Shown here: piece after piece, positions 1 to 7,587 of the stretch | Position numbering within the stretch: position 1 is the stretch's first letter | Layout: each line of letters begins with the position of its first letter | Origin: a virus | Length of the DNA: 20,095 nucleotides | Direction: 5' to 3' (one strand) | Virus record (IMG/VR): IMGVR_UViG_3300025141_001025 | Coordinates: 1 to 20,095 of that record | Notes under the pieces: generated by a model | Databases searched by the model: none | What the model was told of the DNA's origin: nothing | Seen by the model: only the letters and a program-made list of their open reading frames with translations | Position numbers and translations under genes: made by a program

Positions 1-188
1 AGATAATACAAGGCGGTTTAGCTGCCTTAGTAGCTTGGTTATTTAGAACTGTACAACAATTAACTAATGAAGTAGCAGTACTAAAGGCAGAGATTGTCAA
101 TGCTAATGAAAGATTAGCTGAGGTTTTAACTGTAATAAGTGGAATATCGGGAGAGATAACAGAAATTATATGGAAGATAGGTGGCTAA
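1..188 (+). CDS. Partial small membrane/coiled-coil protein, C-terminal 61 residues
   Basis: The reading frame is open from the left edge and ends with TAA at 186-188. The visible part starts with a hydrophobic stretch (IIQGGLAALVAWLF) that could be the end of a membrane segment. It continues with an amphipathic, heptad-like helix rich in Leu, Val, Glu and Asn (LTNEVAVLKAEIVNANERL). One membrane segment followed by a coiled coil, placed in the lysis/late-end region, is the usual look of phage holin-like or spanin-like accessory proteins. The start codon and family cannot be seen. The stop overlaps the ATG of the next gene (TAATG), so the two are probably translationally coupled. The family assignment is inference from context only. 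Confidence 0.55.
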   Translation, partial: IIQGGLAALVAWLFRTVQQLTNEVAVLKAEIVNANERLAEVLTVISGISGEITEIIWKIGG

Positions 189-283
189 TGGATTGCTATG
201 GTGAATGTACAACAACTAAAGATGAAAAAGGTACTTATGTTACAATTTGTACTTGTAAATATGGGAGTTTTGGAAAAAAATGA
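188..283 (+). CDS. Cysteine-rich micropeptide, 31 aa
   Basis: A 31-codon frame starts at the ATG that overlaps the previous stop (TAATG) and ends in TGA at 281-283, overlapping the next ATG as ATGA. Its start and stop overlaps on both sides are what is expected of a real member of this tightly packed operon. Translation gives MDCYGECTTTKDEKG at the start and a second Cys pair (ICTCK) near the end, so four Cys (residues 3, 7, 21, 23) could bind one zinc ion. GGAAG and AGGTGG just upstream could serve as a ribosome site. No family is recognised. Confidence 0.5.
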   Translation: MDCYGECTTTKDEKGTYVTICTCKYGSFGKK

Positions 284-876
284 AACTAGAAGTATTAAGA
301 ATAAGTTCGCAAGAAGATTCATCATCTGGAATTTTATTTGATGTTGTTAATGGTAAAAGAAATTTTCTTTGTTATACCATTGAAGATGAACAACGTGATG
401 TAAAAGTCTGGGGTGAGACAAGAATACCTGCTGGTGAATATAAGCTTTCATTAAGAAAAGAAGGTGGATTTCACAGTAGATATCAAGCTAAGTATGGTGA
501 TATGCACAAAGGTATGATTCATGTTAATGATGTACCAGGATTTGAATTTATTTTATGGCACACGGGTAATTCTGACGAATCGACTGCAGGTTGTCTGATT
601 TTAGGTCAGACTCAAGCGAGTAATTTAGTTAAAAAAGACGGATGGGTTGGTTCAAGTACAGCAGCATATAAGGCTGTTTATCCTTATGTGGCTGCTGCTA
701 TAGAACAAGGTGATGTATATGTGACATATATAGACTACGATGGTGATGTTAATACTAATGACATAGAAACTGTTAATAGTAATGACACGAAGATAATGGA
801 AAAGCTACAAGAAATCAGTGGAGAGATACAGGTATTAACAAGTAAAGTTGATACTGATGGCAAATGGTTTAGCTAA
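280..876 (+). CDS. DUF5675-like protein, possible peptidoglycan-acting enzyme
   Basis: This 198-residue protein has the layout of the DUF5675 family, common near phage lysis genes. It has an N-terminal beta-rich region, a GETRIPAGEYKLSLR segment (about 45-59), then VNDVPGFEFILWHTGN (about 82-97) and TAGCLILG (about 102-109). The conserved His94, Asn97 and Gly104-Cys105 resemble the His...Gly-Cys arrangement of YkuD-type L,D-transpeptidases, so a role in cell-wall cleavage or cross-linking is possible, but this is inference. The C-terminal ~60 residues are acidic and helical (EKLQEISGEIQVLTSKV) and echo the ISGEI stretch of the partial gene at the left edge. A GGGAG lies 14 bases before the ATG, and the start overlaps the upstream stop. 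The stop overlaps the next start (TAATGG). Confidence 0.62.
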   Translation: MKLEVLRISSQEDSSSGILFDVVNGKRNFLCYTIEDEQRDVKVWGETRIPAGEYKLSLRKEGGFHSRYQAKYGDMHKGMIHVNDVPGFEFILWHTGNSDESTAGCLILGQTQASNLVKKDGWVGSSTAAYKAVYPYVAAAIEQGDVYVTYIDYDGDVNTNDIETVNSNDTKIMEKLQEISGEIQVLTSKVDTDGKWFS

Positions 877-3800
877 TGGGTGATATATATCCTGATGGTA
901 TAGTTCCTATAAAGAGAGATATACATGGTACACCATTAAAACAAGTAAAAAGTAGTTATAAAAAGATTATACTCGTAAATCCAGATTCGGTATATGGCAA
1001 AGCAATGTTAAGAAATCAAAGAAAAAAACAATTAGAAGAAGCTAAAAGAATAGAAGAAGCTAAAAGTAGAGGGGTATTTGATTTAACCGATAGGAAAGTA
1101 TCTAAAAAACATGCTTACCCAGCTGCAGGTGTTAAGATTACTGATTCAGATATAGGATATAGTCATAAACAAAATATTGTAAATCAATTTGGCCTTGAGA
1201 GTAAACTTAATATTGGTGAATATAAGAATGAATCAGGTAATCCGTTAAAAGTAGAAACATCACTGCAACAAGCATTGGAAGATGCATATGCATACAACAA
1301 TGATGGAAGTAAAACTGCAGATGCTTCAGCTGGTTCAGCACATATAGAAATGCATGGTGATGATATAGTTGAAAAAGGTGAGATGTATGAAAGTAAAATG
1401 CAAATAGAACAAAATCAAAAGATTCTTTTAACTAGTGAACAAAAAGCAAAAGTAGGACCTATATCAGATTTAAAAGATTTAGAAGAAGTTAAATTTGAAA
1501 TAGATAGAGTTTTAAAAGGAATTAAAAAAGGAACTATTACAAATTATGTTATTCCTCCAGGTATTCCAGCAGAATCATGGACAAAGAAAAAAGGAAGTGC
1601 TGTTGCTGATTTAACTTTCTGGCAAAATCCTGAAAATGAATTTAGTTTAACAGAAGAAAGATTAGGTTCAGCTTCAGATATTTCAGAGAAACAAATAAAG
1701 AGTGTTGAAAATCTTCAAAAATATCAAGGAGATGTTAATAAAGTTATAGCTGATTTATATGTAAAACAAAATTTAGAAAATTTAGAAAAACTTAAATTAA
1801 ATAAACAAAGTAACATTTACAAAGAATTAAAAAAAGAAGTAAAATCACAAAATACAAAAGAACTTGGTATAAAGTATTTAAAAAGACGAGCCACACATCT
1901 AAAAATAAATCCAAAAACAGTTACAGGTGAAAAGGTATTAATTACTAATGAACCAACTTATAGAGAAATGCAACAAGGTAACTATAATGAGTCAGTTAAA
2001 GGTGAAATTGTATATGATACTTTCCATGCAAAAGAGAGAGCAAGAATGAATATAGGAGGTGGTAAACAAGGTGGATTAGCTGAGATGCATACAGAAATTA
2101 TAGATGATAGAAGTAAAAATATTGGTTCGAATTTTGCAGATATAGGAAGAATAGATGGAAAAGATTTAAGATATAAAGAACAAGAAAATGTATTAAAAGG
2201 TTTTACTGGTCCTAATCCTGCAGACTTTGAAGAAAGAGTTTTGGGAAACATACAATGGGATAAAGTTAAATTAAGAGTAACAAAGATTGCTGCTAAAGAA
2301 TGGTCTCGTACTGGATTTTTAATGGTCACTCCACAAGGAAGTATAGTTCCTTATTTAGATAAATTATGGCAGACTGAAAGTGGAAAGAAAATACAAAGTA
2401 AAAGATTAATGATGTCAGACAAATTAATTAATCCAGAATTTATAGAAAAATTTCAAATTGATATGCCTACTATATATGAAGATGTTTCAATAAGAAAACA
2501 AATAGGACAAGAAAAAGTGGCACGATTTAATGAAGGTCCTTTAATTAGAGTAAAAAAATCTTCAGAAAAAACTAGAACAGTAGAAACTACTTTAAAATCA
2601 GGTAAGGTACATAAACAAGGAATTAAAGTAATTGATAAAATTTTAGATGCTGAAGTTATTTATGATAAATCTCCTATAGAAAATATCACAGTTACAAAGA
2701 CAAAGGAAATAACGGATGTTTCTAGAGTATTAGATAGAGTACAAACAAAACTTAAAGATATAGCTACTACTAAAAAAGGAGATTCATACGGGCTTGCAAT
2801 GGATAAACTTCCAGACAATTGGAAATTTGCAAAGTCAACAGCATTAGTATCAGATATAGAAGAAACTAGAGGGCCTTCACATACTAAGGGTATAAAATAC
2901 AAACACACTCTAGATGCTAAAGAGGGTATATCTACAACAGATGATATTAGTGGAAAAATTTATGCAGTTGCACCTAAGAAATTAATACAACCAGGTGCTA
3001 AATATAAATATACTTTAAGGGATTTAATGATTAAAGGTCATGGTGTAGAAGCTGTACTAGGAGGTGTAGGTAAAGGAAAAGCTATACTACCTGATTATAG
3101 AGGATATGTACCACAAAATTGGTTTATAAAACCAATTATTGGAAACACTGCTTTTCAAACTCATTTACATAATATAAATCCTTTACAAAAGGAGCCAGTT
3201 AAAGGTATGGATATTGAGAAATTAAAAGCTTCAGGTTCTGCTGATTTAATCAAATCATTAGCAGGTACAGGACCAGATGAAATAATTAATATAGCTCCTT
3301 TAATTACAAAAGGATATGGGAAAAGATTTGGTATTACAGGAGGAGATGTATTTCAAGAAATAGAAATGGAAACTATTCAAATAGAAAAAGTTAAATCAGG
3401 TCTTGAAGAAGAATTAAATAAAATATCAAGTGTAAATATTCAATCTGGCTCACGGTATAAATTTAGTGATAAAAAAGTATCTTCAGACTTTTTTGTGGGT
3501 AAAAAATCACAAGAACTAAATAAACTAAGAACAGGTGGACAAACTGGTCTTGTAAATAGAGAGCGAATTAAAGAGTGGAAAGAATTGAAAGAAGGTCCAA
3601 GTGAATTTAAACCTAATCCTAGAAAAAAATATACTAGTTATCCTAAGTGGAGTAATAAACATCAATCAAAAGTATTTAGATTTAATTTAGAGCATAGTGG
3701 TGGACCAGAAGTTATTGTCCTTCAAGAAGGTGTTGCTGCTAAATCAATAAGAGAAGATTTTGCAGAAAAAGGAAAACCATTTGACCCTACAGTAGGATTA

Positions 3801-4448
3801 AAACATCCTAAAAATTTGCGTATATATGCTGAAGAAAAATATCCTGAAATAGTTAAAGCAGGAATATTTGATGAAGATAAAAGTAGAGGAAAAGGATTAA
3901 GTATCCAAGAAAAAATCTTGAAAAAGAAAGGTTTAGGTGGAGATTTGACTAAAGCTTCATGGGTAATAAAACCTCAACAAGAGACTAAAGCTTTATTTAG
4001 TCAACCTAAACTTAACCTTGATGAAGCAAAAAGAGTTATGACAAGAATGAAAAAACAAATTGCTTGGGAATCTTATACTGCTAGTGGTACTGCTAAACAG
4101 TTGTTTTCTAGAGATAAAAGATTAACTCCTAAATCTTCAACAATGCAATTACTTCAAGCAACTTCTACGTCTGATTTTTCTAAAACTATTGCTAAGTACC
4201 ATAAAATAGAAGGAGAAGACATTGGAAATAAAGCACAGAAAAATCTAAAAGTAAATATGAGTAGAGATTATAAAACTTTAAAAATGGGAACACAAGGAAG
4301 AGAAGCTTTGAGAGATTTGTCAAAAGCTGCTGGTAAAAGGGTTATTTCTGAATACAAAAAATCTGTATCGCCTGAAGAGTATAAAAAATCTGCTCCATTA
4401 ATTGAAGAATTTAAAAAAGCGTTTAAACTAGCATTAAAGAGTGTATAA
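876..4448 (+). CDS. Large uncharacterised phage protein (1190 aa), probable virion or injected protein
   Basis: This is the largest gene in the window and not confidently recognisable. It is lysine/glutamate-rich, lacks a signal peptide and has no clear membrane segment. Helical charged stretches (about 45-65, QRKKQLEEAKRIEEAKSRG, and 270-340) alternate with more globular sections. Near residues 885-970 it has RTGGQTGLV, then Asn-rich/basic sequence, then SGGPEVIVLQEGVAAKS and EKGKPF. That order loosely resembles the SLOG/YpsA-like 'putative molybdenum carrier' fold (GGQTG...D, ...GKP), though the following Asp-Arg is absent. Codon use is extremely AT-rich. It overlaps its neighbours by one base on both sides (TAATG). 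Its place at the end of the late operon next to a holin suggests a structural, internal-virion or DNA-injection protein. That role is inference. Confidence 0.6.
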   Translation: MGDIYPDGIVPIKRDIHGTPLKQVKSSYKKIILVNPDSVYGKAMLRNQRKKQLEEAKRIEEAKSRGVFDLTDRKVSKKHAYPAAGVKITDSDIGYSHKQNIVNQFGLESKLNIGEYKNESGNPLKVETSLQQALEDAYAYNNDGSKTADASAGSAHIEMHGDDIVEKGEMYESKMQIEQNQKILLTSEQKAKVGPISDLKDLEEVKFEIDRVLKGIKKGTITNYVIPPGIPAESWTKKKGSAVADLTFWQNPENEFSLTEERLGSASDISEKQIKSVENLQKYQGDVNKVIADLYVKQNLENLEKLKLNKQSNIYKELKKEVKSQNTKELGIKYLKRRATHLKINPKTVTGEKVLITNEPTYREMQQGNYNESVKGEIVYDTFHAKERARMNIGGGKQGGLAEMHTEIIDDRSKNIGSNFADIGRIDGKDLRYKEQENVLKGFTGPNPADFEERVLGNIQWDKVKLRVTKIAAKEWSRTGFLMVTPQGSIVPYLDKLWQTESGKKIQSKRLMMSDKLINPEFIEKFQIDMPTIYEDVSIRKQIGQEKVARFNEGPLIRVKKSSEKTRTVETTLKSGKVHKQGIKVIDKILDAEVIYDKSPIENITVTKTKEITDVSRVLDRVQTKLKDIATTKKGDSYGLAMDKLPDNWKFAKSTALVSDIEETRGPSHTKGIKYKHTLDAKEGISTTDDISGKIYAVAPKKLIQPGAKYKYTLRDLMIKGHGVEAVLGGVGKGKAILPDYRGYVPQNWFIKPIIGNTAFQTHLHNINPLQKEPVKGMDIEKLKASGSADLIKSLAGTGPDEIINIAPLITKGYGKRFGITGGDVFQEIEMETIQIEKVKSGLEEELNKISSVNIQSGSRYKFSDKKVSSDFFVGKKSQELNKLRTGGQTGLVNRERIKEWKELKEGPSEFKPNPRKKYTSYPKWSNKHQSKVFRFNLEHSGGPEVIVLQEGVAAKSIREDFAEKGKPFDPTVGLKHPKNLRIYAEEKYPEIVKAGIFDEDKSRGKGLSIQEKILKKKGLGGDLTKASWVIKPQQETKALFSQPKLNLDEAKRVMTRMKKQIAWESYTASGTAKQLFSRDKRLTPKSSTMQLLQATSTSDFSKTIAKYHKIEGEDIGNKAQKNLKVNMSRDYKTLKMGTQGREALRDLSKAAGKRVISEYKKSVSPEEYKKSAPLIEEFKKAFKLALKSV

Positions 4449-4729
4449 TGTTAGAGAAGTTTAAAAGAAAAAGAAACTCTGATGGGACGTTCAAGACGGA
4501 TGTGAAGTGGACCCCTTGGAACGAAGCATGGAGTTATAAGATGAGTGAAGAACTCAAAGACGTTATCGAAAGAACCGTTTGGACATTTATCGAGGCCTTT
4601 ATCGGAGCCTTAACTGTCGCTCCATTAGTTGGTGTAGACGCTGGAGCACTTCAGTTGGCTGCGTTAGCTGGTGGTGGTGCTGCATTAGCAGTCATCAAGA
4701 CATACGCTAAAAAACAAATTAGTAAGTAG
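4448..4729 (+). CDS. r1t-type holin
   Basis: This 93-residue protein has a basic, hydrophilic N-terminus (MLEKFKRKRNSDG) followed by two hydrophobic segments at about 44-62 and 66-84, and ends with a basic tail (KTYAKKQISK). The block RTVWTFIEAFIGALTVAP, then VDAGALQLAALAGGGAALAVIK, is very like the r1t-type phage holin family: a first helix containing RTxxTFxxAFxGAL and a second Ala/Gly helix ending in VIK. Holins of this class accumulate in the inner membrane and open it at a set time so endolysin can reach the wall. The gene overlaps the previous stop (TAATG). Its codon use (GAC, ATC, GCC, ACC, GTC, GAG) is clearly richer in G/C at third positions than its neighbours, suggesting a different origin or selection. 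Known members come mostly from Gram-positive hosts. Confidence 0.78.
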   Translation: MLEKFKRKRNSDGTFKTDVKWTPWNEAWSYKMSEELKDVIERTVWTFIEAFIGALTVAPLVGVDAGALQLAALAGGGAALAVIKTYAKKQISK

Positions 4730-4734
4730 GAATA

Positions 4735-5451
4735 ATGGGATACAAATACGGTGAACAATATAAACCTAAAGGTAAAGTAATTCCTATTCATCAAAGAACA
4801 GATGTAATAGGTGCTAGAAATATGCAACAAAATGCTGTTAAGAATATGAATAAACATGTTACTCAAGGAGGTAGAAGACCATCAGGTGTTTCTACTAGGA
4901 ATACAACAGGTGTCATGGGTTCATATACAGGTGTAGGTGCAGGAAGATTTGTATCTAACAAATTAACAGGTATGAATGATGATATTGTAAGAGGAGTTAT
5001 TAAGGGAGCACAGCATTTTCCAGGATACCATAGTGCAATAAAAACTGCTACTGACATTCATAAAACTACATTACATCATGCATTTACAACGTTCGAACAG
5101 GCGAAGAGTTACTATGCAAAACAAACAGCAGGACTATCAAAAGGTTATTTGGTTAATGAAGCCGATAGAGTATTAACCGGACAATCAAAAAATTTATTAC
5201 ATTTGTATAATAAAGGAGGAATGAATACTCATCCCGGTTCATCAGTATCACAATTACAAAAAGCTGCAACTAGAGTTGGAAAAAAAGTAGTCCATGGTGG
5301 TATTAAAAGAGGAGTAGGTAGAGCTCTTGGTTATGCAACTGGAGTAGGTGTAGCAGTGGACTTTGGTCTTGCTGCTAAATGGGCATATGATTATAATAAA
5401 AAGAATCCTAAAGCATATGGTAAACATAAAACTAAATTATATAAAGGTTAA
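4735..5451 (+). CDS. Basic hypothetical protein (238 aa) of the late region
   Basis: No family is recognised. The protein is strongly basic and Gly/Lys/His-rich. The N-terminal third is polar and probably disordered. The middle (about 85-160) is helical with many His and Lys. The C-terminal part has a Gly-rich hydrophobic stretch (ALGYATGVGVAVDFGLAAKW, about 198-217) that might insert in or touch a membrane, followed by a Lys/Tyr-rich tail ending YGKHKTKLYKG. Basic proteins with a short hydrophobic stretch in this place are often internal virion or ejection proteins, but nothing here proves it. The SD is weak (GTAGGAATAATG). It lies 5 bases after the holin gene and 2 bases before the next gene, clearly in the same operon. 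Confidence 0.6.
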   Translation: MGYKYGEQYKPKGKVIPIHQRTDVIGARNMQQNAVKNMNKHVTQGGRRPSGVSTRNTTGVMGSYTGVGAGRFVSNKLTGMNDDIVRGVIKGAQHFPGYHSAIKTATDIHKTTLHHAFTTFEQAKSYYAKQTAGLSKGYLVNEADRVLTGQSKNLLHLYNKGGMNTHPGSSVSQLQKAATRVGKKVVHGGIKRGVGRALGYATGVGVAVDFGLAAKWAYDYNKKNPKAYGKHKTKLYKG

Positions 5452-5453
5452 TA

Positions 5454-5798
5454 ATGCCTGCACCTTATGAAAAACATAACGACTATACCACACATGGTAT
5501 GCCTGAACGTGAGTTAAAGAAGAGATTACAACAACATTATAAAATGGCTCAGTTTGCTAAAGGTAAAGTTATTGCTGCTGGAAAGAGATTTAATCAATCT
5601 AAAATTGATTTAATTGCAGGTGATATGTTTGCTGGTTATGGAAAGTATCAAAGAGATTATTATGATAGATTAGAGCAATTTAATATGTGGGAAGGTGGAA
5701 AAAGTAAGTTACAAAAAGAATCTAATAGAAGAAGTACATTAAAAAATCTTAACAATCCTAATTACAGGTCAACACCTAAGTGGAAGAGAGGAAAATAA
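5454..5798 (+). CDS. Basic hypothetical protein (114 aa)
   Basis: No family is recognised. The protein is basic and hydrophilic, with predicted helices in the middle (about 18-50, ELKKRLQQHYKMAQFAKGK) and Tyr/Gly-rich sequence around 60-75 (DMFAGYGKYQRDYYDR). It ends in a Lys/Arg tail (STPKWKRGK). There is no Cys, no signal peptide and no membrane segment. It starts 2 bases after the previous stop (TAATAATG) and has AAAGG about 5 bases before its ATG. It is probably co-transcribed with the holin and the upstream basic protein and may be a nucleic-acid-binding virion component. That function is inference from charge and position. Confidence 0.55.
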   Translation: MPAPYEKHNDYTTHGMPERELKKRLQQHYKMAQFAKGKVIAAGKRFNQSKIDLIAGDMFAGYGKYQRDYYDRLEQFNMWEGGKSKLQKESNRRSTLKNLNNPNYRSTPKWKRGK

Positions 5799-5800
5799 TA

Positions 5801-5866
5801 ATGCCTATAGATAAAAAAGGTAAAAAGAAAGCATATAAGCCTGGTCGTAAGGGTAAAAGATACTAG
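5801..5866 (+). CDS. Tiny basic peptide (21 aa) ending the late operon
   Basis: This 21-codon frame (MPIDKKGKKKAYKPGRKGK plus RY) starts 2 bases after the previous stop, with GAGAGG about 8 bases upstream of its ATG. It ends in TAG one base before a large inverted repeat. Twelve of its 21 residues are Lys, Arg or Gly, giving a very high positive charge. Such short Lys/Gly peptides occur in the late operons of some marine phages and could bind nucleic acid, but the function is unknown. Support comes from the SD spacing and its tight fit between gene and terminator. Confidence 0.45.
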   Translation: MPIDKKGKKKAYKPGRKGKRY

Positions 5867-5907
5867 AATAGCCCTATAAGCTGTTTAAAGCCGTTTTAAG
5901 GACTATT
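5867..5907. terminator. Candidate bidirectional terminator between convergent operons
   Basis: AATAGCCC (5867-5874) pairs with GGACTATT (5900-5907). One C/A mismatch on the + strand becomes a G-U pair in the leftward transcript. On the + strand the stem is followed by a pyrimidine-rich run (CTTTCTCTCTT). It lies exactly where the rightward late operon and the leftward operon meet. The loop is long (25 nt) and the U-run is not pure, so strength is uncertain. Confidence 0.4.
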
Positions 5908-5916
5908 CTTTCTCTC

Positions 5917-6537
5917 TTAGCTAGATAGTTCGTCAGGATATTTCCAAGTAGATTCAGGTAGAAAGTAATCATTACCTGTTGTAGGAAACTTCCAATATTT
6001 TTGTATCATATGTTTATTTACTTTTTCATCTCCTATATATATAGCGTCTGCTACATATGTAAAGAAGTGTTTAGTTGCTTTACCTTTAACAAATGCTTTC
6101 ATATATTCTATTTCTTCTAATATCTGTAGTCTTTTAAGCCAATGTAATGTCTTTATGTCTACTTCTCCAGTACGTTTCTTCTTTAATTGTCTTACCATAG
6201 TGTTATAATCAGTTACTTGTTCTCTAGGTTTAAACATATATCTATCGTTAGCGAACTTAGCACCTTCTTTAGTTAATACATTTAAGCTATGACTAAACTT
6301 TATGTTTGGTTTTAATGTATCTTTATTAATATTATAAGAAGCAAATACTGGTTTACCTTTATTAGTTAAACCAAGAAATCTTCTACCACCAAAATTATCT
6401 ACTAATTTCATAGTAGTTTCTTCTATTAAACGTCTGTTTTCTTTCTGTTCTATTATGTCTGTTAAAGAACTTTCTTTTGTCTGTCTCTGTTGTCTTGTAA
6501 CAAAGGCAGGACCACCTCTTAATTGGTCAATAACCAT
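5917..6537 (-). CDS. Hypothetical protein (206 aa), last gene of the leftward operon
   Basis: No family is recognised. The N-terminus is polar (VIDQLRGGPAFVTRQQRQTK), followed by a helical charged region, then a mixed alpha/beta section. Tyr and Trp are frequent near the end (KYWKFPTTGNDYFLPESTW). No zinc motif, signal or membrane segment is seen. The start ATG overlaps the previous stop (TAATG), and the SD (GAGGAGG) is read from the Glu codons at the end of the upstream gene. The gene ends about 10 bases from the convergent terminator candidate. Being last in the leftward operon behind a lysozyme-like protein suggests a late-expressed or structural role, without direct evidence. Confidence 0.6.
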   Translation of the reverse strand: MVIDQLRGGPAFVTRQQRQTKESSLTDIIEQKENRRLIEETTMKLVDNFGGRRFLGLTNKGKPVFASYNINKDTLKPNIKFSHSLNVLTKEGAKFANDRYMFKPREQVTDYNTMVRQLKKKRTGEVDIKTLHWLKRLQILEEIEYMKAFVKGKATKHFFTYVADAIYIGDEKVNKHMIQKYWKFPTTGNDYFLPESTWKYPDELSS

Positions 6538-6740
6538 TATTCCTCCTCACTTGAATAAAGTTTTTCATAAAAGTAGTTATAATCAGCTACAAAACTAGCT
6601 ATTAATTCATCTACTTTTTCTGTATTAGGTAATGTATTTGTTCTAGTATCTCCTAAATATCCTATTAATGTTACTGCCCAATTTCTTAAGTCCATTGGTG
6701 TATTAAATATATTTTTATTTTTTTCTTTGTCTTTAGACAT
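6537..6740 (-). CDS. Acidic hypothetical protein (67 aa)
   Basis: I place the start at the ATG ending at 6740 (MSKDKEKNKNIFNTP), because AGAAAGG lies 5 bases upstream. A start at 6794 would have no SD and would overlap the upstream lysozyme-like gene by 53 bases. The protein begins with a Lys-rich patch, continues as probable helices (MDLRNWAVTLIGYLGD) and ends in an acidic tail (YSSEEE). The tail codons GAG GAG GAA also form the SD for the next gene. No family is recognised. Confidence 0.55.
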   Translation of the reverse strand: MSKDKEKNKNIFNTPMDLRNWAVTLIGYLGDTRTNTLPNTEKVDELIASFVADYNYFYEKLYSSEEE

Positions 6741-6741
6741 A

Positions 6742-7146
6742 TTAACCTTTCTTCCAGCAGTCTGAGCTGCTGTTCCAGTGATGCCATCCATCATTATACA
6801 CTAACCATGAAGCTACTGCTGTTGATAACCTTGCATTAAATCTATCACCTTTAATGTTTAACTTAGGTGTTAACCATTCCCAGGTTCTGTCATTAAACTG
6901 CCATAAGCCTTTATCTTTAGACTTATCTTTATTTATTCCAACTGCATTAGCTTTACCTCTACTTTCACAGTAGACAATTAGCATTGCTTGTTTGACATCT
7001 TCTTGTTTAAAGTACTGTTCAATAGTGGGTTGCCATTGTTGAACATACATTACTTTTCTTTCTTCTTCTTTACATTGGATGTAATTAGTTATGCTGTCCA
7101 CACTCACAGGAATGGATAATGCACAACTAATTACTAATCCAATCAT
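6742..7146 (-). CDS. Lysozyme/transglycosylase-like cell-wall hydrolase (134 aa)
   Basis: A hydrophobic N-terminal segment (about 1-18, MIGLVISCALSIPVSV) looks like an uncleaved or weak signal. From residue 57 the sequence follows the lysozyme-like superfamily (SLT transglycosylase and actinobacterial Rpf/transglycosylase-like domains). Cys60-Glu61-Ser-Arg-Gly supplies the catalytic Glu61, then Asn/Ala-Val-Gly, KGLWQFNDRTWEWL (79-92) is the GLWQF core, and a terminal Trp-rich segment (DGWHHWNSSSDCW) follows. Cys60 and Cys130 could form a disulfide. It would cleave peptidoglycan glycan strands, either during entry or lysis. The start overlaps the previous stop (TAATG), and the upstream gene's Lys codons provide little SD. 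The family call is good at fold level. The exact subfamily is not certain. Confidence 0.68.
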   Translation of the reverse strand: MIGLVISCALSIPVSVDSITNYIQCKEEERKVMYVQQWQPTIEQYFKQEDVKQAMLIVYCESRGKANAVGINKDKSKDKGLWQFNDRTWEWLTPKLNIKGDRFNARLSTAVASWLVYNDGWHHWNSSSDCWKKG

Positions 7147-7460
7147 TACTTAACAGCTTTTAGATGTCTTTTAGTCATCTTCTTAGCTTGTCTTTTCATT
7201 GATTTAGAATCGGCTGGTGTTGATACTAAATAGTATAAATAATGTCCCTTTTGTTTAGCAGGTAGAGTTACTATATCGTATCCTTCTTTTCTTAAATCAT
7301 GTAACACACCACCAAATCTTGTACATCTTAATTCAAATACAAATTCTCCATTGCTAATTGGGTCATTATATCTTTCAGCTTCTAAGACATATCTTATTAG
7401 CTGACTTTTGCTTTTGATTGTTTTAGGAATTTTCTTTCCTCTAAATGATTTAACTATCAT
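7146..7460 (-). CDS. Helix-turn-helix (winged-helix) DNA-binding protein (104 aa)
   Basis: The middle of this basic protein resembles phage helix-turn-helix domains used to read DNA. QLIRYVLEAERYND (helix), GEFVFELRCTRFGGVLHDLRKEGYDIVTLPA (recognition helix and start of a wing) and GHYLYYLVST (strand) follow the pattern '..RI..LR..GY.I...' of the HTH_39-type family. The N- and C-termini are very Lys/Arg-rich (KRQAKKMTKRHLKAVK). The start has a strong SD (AAGGAGAAAAGATG). It overlaps the end of the upstream 45-aa zinc-ribbon gene by 11 bases. It may control expression of the leftward operon, but no target is known. Confidence 0.5.
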   Translation of the reverse strand: MIVKSFRGKKIPKTIKSKSQLIRYVLEAERYNDPISNGEFVFELRCTRFGGVLHDLRKEGYDIVTLPAKQKGHYLYYLVSTPADSKSMKRQAKKMTKRHLKAVK

Positions 7461-7587
7461 CTTTTCTCCTTATAATAACGCTGTATTTCATACAGCCTAG
7501 ATTTTTACAACCAATGACTTGGTTGTTATTCTTTTTAAATTGAACTAGAACCTCTCCACATTCTTTACAATGCAGGCTTTTCTTCAT
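7450..7587 (-). CDS. Zinc-ribbon micropeptide (45 aa)
   Basis: This is a 45-codon frame (MKKSLHCKECGEVLVQFKKN at the start) with CKEC at about 7-10 and CKNLGC at about 27-32, a compact four-Cys zinc ribbon. It starts 20 bases inside the end of the upstream zinc-ribbon gene, preceded by GTGGGGAATGA, and ends within the start of the HTH gene. Overlaps on both sides and the intact Cys pairs argue for a real gene. Zinc ribbons of this size usually bind nucleic acid or a protein partner. The role is unknown. Confidence 0.6.
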   Translation of the reverse strand: MKKSLHCKECGEVLVQFKKNNNQVIGCKNLGCMKYSVIIRRKDDS

